A stretch of 31,047 nucleotides of DNA from NCBI GenBank assembly GCA_002730475.1, contig PCAG01000018.1:1-31047 (forward strand). The letters are read 5' to 3'. Positions 8,469-16,496 of the stretch are shown one piece after another (the first letter of the stretch is position 1; each line of letters opens with the position of its first letter). The notes below the pieces were generated by a model. It was given only the letters and a program-made list of their open reading frames with translations, did not search any database and had not been told where the DNA came from. The position numbers were made by a program, and so were the translations under genes. The DNA comes from Spirochaetales bacterium (GTDB lineage: Bacteria; Desulfobacterota_D; UBA1144).

Positions 8469-9492
8469 AAAATATTCTTATTTGTTAATAATACCTCTTT
8501 TCCTCTCATTTCTTGTCTATTTATACATTTTTAATTTTAAAAAAAGTTTTTATCACGTGACTGAGTTAAAAGAATTAAGTCTGCCAGATAGGATTAATAT
8601 TGAATCATTTCAACAAACTGTTTTTAATGTATTAGGTGAAAATTACGGTTTAATAATTAAAAAATATTTATCAAATGAATATTTTGAAGAAGTTTATTAT
8701 AATGCTACAATTCAAGAGATTAGAAAATTTAATGATAAAAATAAATTTAAAATTTTTCTTAGAAAGGGTATCTTACCTCAACAAGTTGATGACAATCTTA
8801 ATTTAATTATAGATTCGAAATCAATAGAAATTAATAATCATCAATTAATCGTTGAAAAGATATTGGGAGCTGCAGATATTTCAGCAAAAAATGAATTAAG
8901 TAGCCATTTAAAATCATTACTAGATTTATTCATTAAATTTAATGTGACTTTAAACGCTGAAGAAAAAATTTTAAAAGATTATGAAATGAATAAAAAACAG
9001 AATACAACTAGAGATGAGTCAGATTTGAGATATATCAAACAACTTATTAGAAAACTTAAAACTGATTTTGAAATTGCATCAACATTAGGTATATCTAAAT
9101 CCACAATATCAACAACTGAAAATTTAGAAGTTAATTCTATGAATTTCTATAAATTTGGAACTGAGAGAATTAAAAAAACTATAGAAAAGTTAGAGTCTTT
9201 AGAACAACTTGAGTCTATAGAGCTATTAGAATCTTTAGTTTTTGACTCTAAAAACAAAAATGACCAATCAAATAATTTATCAAAGAAAAATATTTTATAT
9301 AATAGTTTTGATCAAATGTTAATTAACTCATATCAATTTAAAATTATGGATTATAATGTATCTTCTATGTATCTTGTCGAATTTCCCTTAAACAGATATT
9401 TACTTTTTTTATTCTACTTATCAATTGTAAATATTATTTCAGGTTTATTGTTTTTTTATTTTATAAAATATAAAATTTCAAATGAAAGTTGA
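8455..9492 (+). CDS. wzz: Wzz-like polysaccharide chain-length determinant
   Basis: The 345-residue protein has one hydrophobic segment near each end (about 8-26 and 315-338) and a charged, helix-rich periplasmic region between them, the two-helix topology of Wzz/PCP-1 proteins. The central text LGISKSTIST...FYKFGTERIKKTIEKLESLE resembles the Wzz 'LGI ... Y..GTKALE.EI..L' block. Leu/Glu repeats after it suggest a long coiled helix. It lacks a cytoplasmic tyrosine kinase domain. It would set the modal chain length together with the Wzy polymerase. Unusually, it is embedded between the acetyltransferase and aminotransferase of the diacetamido-sugar pathway. The sequence is diverged, so function rests on topology and this one block. 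Confidence 0.75.
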   Translation: MVLIKKYSYLLIIPLFLSFLVYLYIFNFKKSFYHVTELKELSLPDRINIESFQQTVFNVLGENYGLIIKKYLSNEYFEEVYYNATIQEIRKFNDKNKFKIFLRKGILPQQVDDNLNLIIDSKSIEINNHQLIVEKILGAADISAKNELSSHLKSLLDLFIKFNVTLNAEEKILKDYEMNKKQNTTRDESDLRYIKQLIRKLKTDFEIASTLGISKSTISTTENLEVNSMNFYKFGTERIKKTIEKLESLEQLESIELLESLVFDSKNKNDQSNNLSKKNILYNSFDQMLINSYQFKIMDYNVSSMYLVEFPLNRYLLFLFYLSIVNIISGLLFFYFIKYKISNES

Positions 9493-10585
9493 TTTTGCTG
9501 ATTTAAATTATCAATATTATACTATTAAAAAAAAAATTGATAAAAACTTAAAAAGTGTCATAGGATCATCATCTTTTATAGGTGGATCATTTCTAAAAAA
9601 ATTTGAAAAAGAGTTCTCAATATATTGTAATATTAAATATTGCATAGGTGTAGGAAATGGAACTGATGCTCTAGAAATTGCTATAGAATCTCTTAATTTA
9701 CCACACGGAAGTGAAATCATTGTTCCCACAAATACGTTTATAGCTACTGCTGAAGCTGTAGTACGTTCAGGTAAAAAAATAGTTTTTGCAGAAGTAAATT
9801 ATAATAATAATCTATTAAATGTAAATAAGATAGAAAATAAAATATCTAAAAAAACATCTGCAATAATACCTGTTCATTTATTTGGACAGAGTTGTGATAT
9901 GTTAAAAATTTTAGAAATAGCAAAAAAATATCAATTAAAAGTAATTGAGGACTGCTCACAATCACATGGAGCTTATTTTAAAGGTAAACATGTTGGAACT
10001 ATGGGTGATATTGGTACGTTTAGTTTTTATCCTGGAAAAAATCTCGGTGGTTTTGGCGATGGTGGGGGAATAATTACAAATAATTTTAAATTAAATAATA
10101 TTTGCAGAAGAATATCCAATCACGGTAGACTCCAAAAATTTGATCATAAAATTATAGGAAGAAATAGTCGACTTGATAATCTTAATGCTTCAATTTTGAT
10201 AGAGAAACTGAGATTATTAAATAAATGGATAAAGATGAGAAACATAAATGCAAGATTATATAATGATAATTTAGATAGTAAATATATTGATTTGCCACAA
10301 TTAAATAAGGATTGTTATCACTCATACCATCTTTATGTAATTAAAGTTAATAAAAGAAATTTAGTTAGGCAACTTTTGAAACAAAAAGGAATAGCTACAG
10401 GAATTCATTATCCAGAGTCACTCAATAAAAATAAAATTTTTAATATTAATAATAAAAAATCATTTAAAATTTCAAATATTTTATCTAAAAAAATATTAAG
10501 TCTGCCTATTTATGAATCTATTTCAAAGAAAAAGATTTTGTATGTATGTAGAGTACTAAATGAGATTGTAAAAGAACATCACTGA
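9482..10585 (+). CDS. wbpE: WbpE-like DegT-family aminotransferase (UDP-3-keto-GlcNAcA 3-aminotransferase)
   Basis: The 367-residue protein has the standard DegT layout: GVGNGTDALE (about 56-65), VPTNTFIATAEA (81-92), IEDCSQSHGA (155-164), and FYPGKNLGGFGDGG with the PLP lysine Lys186. Unlike the enzyme at 362-1549, the lysine is intact, so this is a true aminotransferase. In the WbpB-WbpE-WbpD route it transfers an amino group from glutamate to the 3-keto sugar, and the 2-oxoglutarate formed can recycle the NADH on WbpB. The gene overlaps the wzz-like gene by 11 bp and its TGA overlaps the CTG start of the next gene. Other 3-keto or 4-keto sugars are possible, but the presence of wbpB and wbpD makes this reading the most likely. 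Confidence 0.87.
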   Translation: MKVDFADLNYQYYTIKKKIDKNLKSVIGSSSFIGGSFLKKFEKEFSIYCNIKYCIGVGNGTDALEIAIESLNLPHGSEIIVPTNTFIATAEAVVRSGKKIVFAEVNYNNNLLNVNKIENKISKKTSAIIPVHLFGQSCDMLKILEIAKKYQLKVIEDCSQSHGAYFKGKHVGTMGDIGTFSFYPGKNLGGFGDGGGIITNNFKLNNICRRISNHGRLQKFDHKIIGRNSRLDNLNASILIEKLRLLNKWIKMRNINARLYNDNLDSKYIDLPQLNKDCYHSYHLYVIKVNKRNLVRQLLKQKGIATGIHYPESLNKNKIFNINNKKSFKISNILSKKILSLPIYESISKKKILYVCRVLNEIVKEHH

Positions 10586-11652
10586 AAAAATTAATAGTAA
10601 TAATACCTGATTTAAGAGGCGGTGGAGCTGAAAAAGTTACAGTAAACCTATGCAACCAATTTATCAAATTTATGGAAGTAGAAATAATAGTAATGAATCA
10701 GCTTGGAGTAATGCAACAAATACTGGATAATAGAGTTAAAGTTCATAATCTAAATATAAAAAAAATTAGATTTCTATTCTTTAAATTACCAAAGATTATA
10801 AAAGAAAGAAAACCAGATATTGTTCTTACTCAAATGTGGCCATTAACTAGCATTGTAATATTAACAAAGTTATTCTTTTTTTTAAAAGGTAAATATTTTG
10901 TTTGTGAACATGTAAATCTTTATGAATCTATAAAAAATGAAACGAGTTTAAATTATTATCTAGCACTACCAATAATTTTTTTCACACATAATTTATCACA
11001 AAAGATTATAACTGTTTCAGATGGGGTTAACTATCAATTGAATTCAAAATTCAAAATTTCAAAAAAAAAATTATTAACTATTTATAATCCAGTAATCGAT
11101 AGTAAATTTACAAAATTTAAAATATTTAAAGAGTCAATATGGCAGAACTCAACAAAATTAAAATTGCTAAGTATTGGAAGATTAAAAAAACAAAAAAATT
11201 TTAAGTATTTAATAGAAACTTTATCATTAATAAAAGATATTGATTATGAGTTAATAATAGTTGGAGAGGGAGAAGAAAGAGAAAATTTATTAAATTTAAT
11301 TAGTAAATTAAACCTTAATAATAAAATTAAGTTAATTGGATACAAGGAAATTTTAAATAATTACTATTACAATGCTGATATTTTTATTTTACCATCATTA
11401 TGGGAGGGGTTTGGCAATGTACTTGTCGAAGCTTTGTATTATAATTTAAAAATAATTTCTACAGATTGTAAATATGGACCAAAAGAAATTTTAAAAAACA
11501 ATCTTTATGGAAATCTAGCTCCATTAAATAGTAAACAAGAATTTGCAAAAATTATTAGTAAAGTATACAAAATGAAGAGAATTCAAACTAAAGAGAGAGC
11601 ACTTAATTTTCATGTTGAAACAATTTCAAAACAATATCTAAATATCTTCTAA
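10582..11652 (+). CDS. GT4-family glycosyltransferase with probable CTG start
   Basis: The first in-frame ATG is at 10672, but the 30 codons before it encode KKLIVIIPDLRGGGAEKVTVNL, which is the conserved GT4 N-terminal strand and GGGAEKV loop. The frame is open back to a TGA at 10561-10563, and the only start-like codon near the expected position is CTG at 10582, in a CTGA overlap with the wbpE stop; neighbouring genes use ATGA at such overlaps. From there the protein has 356 residues, a normal GT4 length. SIGRLKKQKNFKYLIE and PSLWEGFGNVLVEALYYN (the E-x7-E motif) mark the nucleotide-sugar binding domain. It is a probable retaining transferase for repeat-unit assembly; donor and acceptor are unknown. 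Confidence 0.83.
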   Translation: MKKLIVIIPDLRGGGAEKVTVNLCNQFIKFMEVEIIVMNQLGVMQQILDNRVKVHNLNIKKIRFLFFKLPKIIKERKPDIVLTQMWPLTSIVILTKLFFFLKGKYFVCEHVNLYESIKNETSLNYYLALPIIFFTHNLSQKIITVSDGVNYQLNSKFKISKKKLLTIYNPVIDSKFTKFKIFKESIWQNSTKLKLLSIGRLKKQKNFKYLIETLSLIKDIDYELIIVGEGEERENLLNLISKLNLNNKIKLIGYKEILNNYYYNADIFILPSLWEGFGNVLVEALYYNLKIISTDCKYGPKEILKNNLYGNLAPLNSKQEFAKIISKVYKMKRIQTKERALNFHVETISKQYLNIF

Positions 11653-11653
11653 T

Positions 11654-12536
11654 ATGATAATTCAATATAAATGTAGTAATTGTAATTCAAAAAAAAACAA
11701 CCTTAGAAGAGCATACCCATTTAGCACTTATTTTAATAACAAAAAATTTTTTTTTTTTAAAATGTAAAGATTGTAAAATTACTTCAATTTATCCAAAATT
11801 AAATCAACAAGATATTAATTATTTATATGATACAGGTAATTACCATAATAAATTTTATTCATCCTTGAATGTAAAAGAAAATAAAATAACTTTTAATTAT
11901 CTAAAATCTTTTTTGAAAAAAAAAGATAATGTCTTAGATTATGGATGTGGTAATGGAAGTTTGTTGAAAAAATTATCATCAATTACAGAAAAATTGCATG
12001 GTGTTGATACTTATTCATTTTCAGAATATTCTAAAATATCAAAATATAAATTTAATTATCTTAATTATAACAATTTTTTTGCAGAAAACAGTACAGAATT
12101 TGATATTATCATTCTTCGTGATGTAACTGAACACTTAAATTATCCTAATCAGTTAATTGAAAAATTAATAAAAATGTTAGCTAAGAATGGCTTTATTTAT
12201 ATAGAGGGTCCGGCTGAAAAAGGTTTTTCTATAGTGAATTTGTGTATTCATTTATTTAGTTATGCTAAGAATATTTTTATAAATAGCAATAATTTTAAAC
12301 CTTACCATTTAAATTACTATAGTCTTAAAACTAAATTAAATTATTTATCTAAATTAACAAATGTAAGGTTATTTTATTTTAAAACTTTTGAAACTGGATG
12401 GCCATATGATAATGCGGGACTTTTAAAAAACATTATTTCAAAGATAAGTAAATTTATTTTTTTTATATTAAATTCAATTTTTAATAAAACTAATTATGGA
12501 AATAGATTTATAATCATTTTAAAAAATGAAAAATAA
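11654..12536 (+). pseudogene. Zinc-ribbon SAM-dependent methyltransferase, frameshifted in a T12 tract
   Basis: From ATG 11654 the frame reads a CxxC (YKCSNC) and stops after a run of 12 Ts at 11747-11758. Dropping one T lets it continue as LKCKDCKITSIYPKL and straight into the methyltransferase domain: LDYGCGNGSLLKKL (SAM motif I), DIIILRDVTEHLNYP and GFIYIEGP. Two CxxC pairs before a class I methyltransferase are the same architecture as the gene at 25007-25813, so the 5' piece belongs here. A shortened protein could start at TTG/ATG codons near 11865 and keep the SAM fold without the zinc ribbon. The T12 run is the kind of tract that slips in replication or is miscalled in sequencing, so the gene may be phase variable, dead, or intact. 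The likely role is methylation of a glycan or nucleotide sugar. Confidence 0.8.
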
Positions 12537-13716
12537 ACAAATTTTATTTATTTCATATGATGGACTATGTGATCAATTAGGGGAAAGTCAAATTCTACCT
12601 TATCTTACTGAATTAAAAAAAAAATATGAAATTTATATTTTATCATTTGAGAAAAAAGTAAATATTAGTGATGAAAAAATAAATTATATAAATAATAATT
12701 TTAACTGGACATTTAAAAATTTTACAGAAAGCAAATATAAAATATTTAAATTATTAGATTATATTAAACTTTTCTTTTACTCTCTTAGTTTAATTAGAAG
12801 ACACAACATAAAAATTTGTCATGGTAGAGGTTTTCTTCCATCATTAATTATTTATTTAATCAAGAATCTAATTAATATTAAATTAATTTTTGATGTAAGA
12901 GGTTTCTGGGCCGATGAAAGAATAGATAATAATCAATTAAATAAAAATAATAAAATTGATAAAATTATTTATAAATTATTAAAATATCTGGAAAAAAAAA
13001 TTCTTTACTCATCAGATCATGTTGTTGTTTTAACACAAAAAGCTAAAAATATATTATTACAATATAATAAAAAAATAACCGTCATTCCTTGCGCAACAAA
13101 TTTTTCTATGTTTTCAAATTCAACATTTAATGACAATGATTTGATAAAAAATAATATTCAATTTAATATAAATAAATATAAAATATTTTGTTATTTAGGT
13201 TCCGTTGATGGTGCATATATGTATGATGAAGTATTAAGATATTTTAAATTAATTAAAATTAAATATAAAAATGTAATGCTAATTACTATTACAAAAAATA
13301 ATAAATATGCTAATAATATTTTATCCCATAATAAATATAAAACTATAAAAAATAATGTTAAAATTTTTTCTTTAGAACGAAAAGAATTACCATTTTACTT
13401 AAATAAATGTTATGCAATGATTTCTTTTGTTAAAAATTCGTACGCGCGAAAGGCCATGTCTCCTGTTAAAATTTCTGAAGCATTAGCCGCTAACCTTCCG
13501 ATTATTATCAATCAAAATATTGGTGATTTAGATGAACATTTGCTAAAATTTGATATTGGTTTTTCAATAAATATTAATGATATTAAATCAATTAAAAATT
13601 CTATTAGTAAAATAAATAACTTATCAAATAAAGAATATCACAGAGATGAGGCATTTAAAATATATGATATAAGTACAGCAATAAAAAAATATTCAAACTT
13701 ATACTATCAATTATAA
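12526..13716 (+). CDS. GT4-like glycosyltransferase
   Basis: The 396-residue protein has a two-domain GT-B pattern: ILFISYDGLCDQLGESQILPYL at the start, FDVRGFWADER near residue 125-135, VVVLTQKAKNILL and VIPCATNFSMF before the linker, YLGSVDGAYMYDEVL at the start of the second domain, and a MSPVKISEALAANLPIIIN block corresponding to the donor-binding E-x-n-E region. It overlaps the upstream methyltransferase by 11 bp and is 1 bp from the next gene. Related proteins in O-antigen loci are annotated only as glycosyltransferase family 4; I cannot give donor or acceptor. Confidence 0.85.
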   Translation: MKNKQILFISYDGLCDQLGESQILPYLTELKKKYEIYILSFEKKVNISDEKINYINNNFNWTFKNFTESKYKIFKLLDYIKLFFYSLSLIRRHNIKICHGRGFLPSLIIYLIKNLINIKLIFDVRGFWADERIDNNQLNKNNKIDKIIYKLLKYLEKKILYSSDHVVVLTQKAKNILLQYNKKITVIPCATNFSMFSNSTFNDNDLIKNNIQFNINKYKIFCYLGSVDGAYMYDEVLRYFKLIKIKYKNVMLITITKNNKYANNILSHNKYKTIKNNVKIFSLERKELPFYLNKCYAMISFVKNSYARKAMSPVKISEALAANLPIIINQNIGDLDEHLLKFDIGFSININDIKSIKNSISKINNLSNKEYHRDEAFKIYDISTAIKKYSNLYYQL

Positions 13717-13717
13717 A

Positions 13718-14899
13718 ATGAAAAAAATTGTTTTAATTAATGGAGGTCGAGGTGCTAAAGAAATAATACCCTTTTTAGAGAAAAAAAAATATAAAATTAT
13801 ATCTATAGTCAATGCTTATGATGATGGTAAGTCTACTGGTGTGTTAAGGGATTATTTTAACACTTTAGGGCCATCAGACCTGAGAAAAGTAATGCAGTTA
13901 ATGATAGATAAAAATATAAAAAATTATAATTTTATTATTAATTTGTTTGAATGTAGGCTTCCAAAAATTAATAATAAATATATTTTGGAAGAATTAGATA
14001 AATTAATTAATTATAATGAAAACAAAATTTTCAATTTAAACAACTTATCAAAAACTATCTCTAATTATATAGTTCATAAATTAATTTTTTTTTTAAAGTT
14101 ATATAATAGATATAAAAAGAATAATAAAATAGATTTAATATTATCAGATATGTCTTTAATAAATTGTATAATTGTTTCTCTAATTTTTGAAAAAAATCAA
14201 CAAATAGATAAAGCTCTTAAAGATCTAAAAACAACTTTTAAAATTAAATCAAAAATTTTAATAAATTCTAATTCAATTAAGCATTTAGTTGCTTTAAGAA
14301 GATCAGGAAAATTTTTAAATAGTGAAGCAGAAATTGTAGAGAGAAGATCTAATGTTAAAATTTCAAGAATATTTCTTTTAGACAAGAAAATTAAATTAAA
14401 TCTGTTTAAAAATAAAAATTATATTCAAAAAAAATTAATACTAGACAACTTAAATAATGTACCAAAGTTGTCTAGATCTTCATTTGATGCACTTACAAGT
14501 GCTGATATAATTATTTTTTGTCCAGGAACTCAACATTCTTCATTATATCCAACCTATATGTCGTTAGATTTTAAAAAAGCTATTGAAACTAATAACAAAG
14601 CAAAAAAAATATTTATTACTAATATAGGGGCTGATTATGAAACTCCAAAATATGATTCCTTTGATTATTTAAATGGTGCCTATAACTATATTACTAATTT
14701 TGATAACAAAAAAAAATATAGTAAATATTTTGATGTTGTAATTATTAATAAAGCTAAATTTAAGTCTAAAATTAATTATGTAAAATTTAATTCTAAACCA
14801 TTTAAAGAAAACAGCATTAAATATATTTATGAAGATTTTGAAAATAAATATAAGCCTGGATATCATGATTTTAAAAAAATCTATAAATATATTAAATGA
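13718..14899 (+). CDS. CofD/YvcK-superfamily protein in a glycan locus
   Basis: The 393-residue protein begins with LINGGRGAKEIIPFL, has VNAYDDGKSTGVLRDYF at 32-47 and LGPSDLRKVM at 50-59, then a central SDMSLINCIIVSLIFEKN and a late ADIIIFCPGTQHSSLYPTY block (262-280). These line up with the GG-x-G, DDGGSSG-LR, PGDLR, 'GN-LLLAAL' and 'PGS-ySSI-P' blocks of the CofD (2-phospho-L-lactate transferase) and YvcK (UDP-sugar-binding) superfamily. CofD moves a phospho-acid from a nucleotide-activated donor, and YvcK binds UDP-GlcNAc. Here the gene has no F420 context; it is translationally coupled (4 bp overlap) to a GT2 and lies near a GlmU-like nucleotidyltransferase. A transfer of a phosphorylated group in glycan or precursor modification is a hypothesis; a regulatory UDP-sugar sensor is the alternative. 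Confidence 0.75.
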   Translation: MKKIVLINGGRGAKEIIPFLEKKKYKIISIVNAYDDGKSTGVLRDYFNTLGPSDLRKVMQLMIDKNIKNYNFIINLFECRLPKINNKYILEELDKLINYNENKIFNLNNLSKTISNYIVHKLIFFLKLYNRYKKNNKIDLILSDMSLINCIIVSLIFEKNQQIDKALKDLKTTFKIKSKILINSNSIKHLVALRRSGKFLNSEAEIVERRSNVKISRIFLLDKKIKLNLFKNKNYIQKKLILDNLNNVPKLSRSSFDALTSADIIIFCPGTQHSSLYPTYMSLDFKKAIETNNKAKKIFITNIGADYETPKYDSFDYLNGAYNYITNFDNKKKYSKYFDVVIINKAKFKSKINYVKFNSKPFKENSIKYIYEDFENKYKPGYHDFKKIYKYIK

Positions 14900-15789
14900 A
14901 TGATGTTTTAATAATTATCGTTACCTATAATAGGCTTAATCTATTAAAAAGATGTCTAAATAATTGCAACTATCAATCTTTTAAATCTAGAGATATAATT
15001 GTTATAGATAATAATAGCACTGATGGTACTTTTGATTTTCTAGAAAATAATGGCATCAATAATATTAAACTAAATGAAAATCTTGGCTCAGCTATGGGCT
15101 GGAATCAGGGCTTAAAATATGCACTAAACAAAAATTATAAATATGTATGGCTTATGGATGATGATGGATATCCCGAAAGAACATCATTACAAAATTTATT
15201 GAATAATTTTGATTATCAATATTCTTGTATTTCGTCACTAGTAGTTTGTGAAGATGATAAAAATAAACTTGTTTTTTCAATGCCAATAATTAATAGAAAA
15301 AAATTTAAACTTAATTTACATAAATTTAAAAAAGTAAATTTTGTAAAACAATATTCAAAAAATAATTTATATGAATTTGCGCATTTGTTTAATGGATCTT
15401 TGATAAGATTAAATACAGTAAAAAAAATTGGAAATATTAATAATAAATATTTTATGTATGGTGACGAATTAGATTATTATTTTAGATTAAGTAAGGTTGG
15501 TAGAGTGGTAACATGTGTAAATTCATTGCACTTGCATCCGAATGTTGAAAATAGAAAATGTTCTAAATTTTGGATTTATTACTATTTAAAAAATTCAATT
15601 ATAATTAATAAAAAATATAGAAATTTATATTTTATAAGATCGTCCCTTATTATATTCTTGTGTTTATACAGAGTTTTGTTAAGAAATGGTTTTAGAGATT
15701 TCTTTAAAATTCTTTTTTTTAACAAATATAAATTTTACAATGCTATTTTTAATGGCTTTATTGAAAAAATTGGCAATGAACTTAAGTAA
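14896..15789 (+). CDS. GT2-family glycosyltransferase (rhamnosyl/galactofuranosyl-transferase type)
   Basis: The 297-residue GT-A protein has IIIVTYNRLNLLKRCL at the N-terminus, VIDNNSTDGTFDFL, the GSAMGWNQGLKYAL helix, and the metal-binding YVWLMDDDGYP with a DDD triad near residue 90. A later GDELDYYFRLSKVG contains the probable catalytic acid. The triad and the NLGSAMGWNQG segment resemble WbbL and GlfT-like enzymes. It starts in an ATGA overlap with the CofD-like gene and its 3' end overlaps the nucleotidyltransferase by 14 bp, so these three proteins are probably made together. The donor is unknown. Confidence 0.87.
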   Translation: MNDVLIIIVTYNRLNLLKRCLNNCNYQSFKSRDIIVIDNNSTDGTFDFLENNGINNIKLNENLGSAMGWNQGLKYALNKNYKYVWLMDDDGYPERTSLQNLLNNFDYQYSCISSLVVCEDDKNKLVFSMPIINRKKFKLNLHKFKKVNFVKQYSKNNLYEFAHLFNGSLIRLNTVKKIGNINNKYFMYGDELDYYFRLSKVGRVVTCVNSLHLHPNVENRKCSKFWIYYYLKNSIIINKKYRNLYFIRSSLIIFLCLYRVLLRNGFRDFFKILFFNKYKFYNAIFNGFIEKIGNELK

Positions 15790-16495
15790 GGATACTTTTG
15801 TTGTCATTCCATGTGCTGGAAAAGGTACAAGATCTAAGTTGCCTTATCCTAAAAGCTTATACAAAATTGGTAATACCACAATCTTAAATAGAATTATAAA
15901 GAGTTTTAATAAATATAATTTTAACTTTAAGATTGTTATTAATAAAAAAAATATGCAATTATTTAAAAGTGAAACTAAAAAAATTTCTAGTAAAATTGAA
16001 TATTTATATCAAAATATTGCGTTAGGAATGGGTGATGCAGTGCTTAAAATTACTAAATCAAAAGATTATAGAAAAATGGAAAATATAATACTTATTTGGG
16101 GAGACGTCCCTTTTATAAAAAAGAGTACAATTAATGAATTAATAAAAAATCATTTTAAAAATAATAATGATTTTACTTTTATTAGTGGGATTACTAAGTA
16201 CCCATATACTTATGTTCAAAGAGATAAAAAAAACAAAGTATTTAGAATTAAAGAAATGAAGAATTTTAAAAAGAAAATTAAATATGGTGAGAGAGATATT
16301 GGTATTTTTTTATTTAAAAAAAATTATACAATTAAAATACTTAAAAAAATGAAAATAAAACATAAGAATAATAAAGAAATAAGTTTTTTAAATGTAATTG
16401 AGTATTTGAATAAAGAAAATTTAAAAATAGAAGCAATCAATATTGCAACTCCTAGAGAAATGAAATCCCTAAATTATTTGAAGGATTTAAACTAG
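15776..16495 (+). CDS. GlmU/MobA-like sugar-phosphate nucleotidyltransferase
   Basis: The 239-residue protein has the nucleotidyltransferase signature VVIPCAGKGTRSKLPYPKSL (9-28), a GlmU-like LGMGDAVL at 83-90 and the metal-binding IWGDVPFI around 107-114. The ATG at 15776 gives the usual spacing from the start to the G-x-G-T-R loop; an open frame further upstream (to 15686) only reads through the end of the GT2 gene. It lacks the left-handed beta-helix acetyltransferase domain of GlmU, so it is a stand-alone NTP transferase. It should make an NDP-activated sugar or other phosphorylated metabolite. Its pairing with a CofD-like protein is reminiscent of CofC/CofD, where a nucleotidyltransferase of this fold makes the activated donor, but the residues here look closer to GlmU than to CofC. 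Confidence 0.82.
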   Translation: MNLSKDTFVVIPCAGKGTRSKLPYPKSLYKIGNTTILNRIIKSFNKYNFNFKIVINKKNMQLFKSETKKISSKIEYLYQNIALGMGDAVLKITKSKDYRKMENIILIWGDVPFIKKSTINELIKNHFKNNNDFTFISGITKYPYTYVQRDKKNKVFRIKEMKNFKKKIKYGERDIGIFLFKKNYTIKILKKMKIKHKNNKEISFLNVIEYLNKENLKIEAINIATPREMKSLNYLKDLN

Positions 16496-16496
16496 T

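Noticed and set aside
11865..12536. Methyltransferase taken as starting at TTG/ATG-like codon near 11865
   Set aside because: The upstream bases encode a second CxxC and linker in the same frame, which match the N-terminus of this family, so the true gene starts at 11654 and is frameshifted.
15686..15775. Longer N-terminus for the nucleotidyltransferase
   Set aside because: These 30 codons are the out-of-frame reading of the GT2 gene end and place extra hydrophobic residues before the AGKGTR loop; the ATG at 15776 gives the normal spacing.
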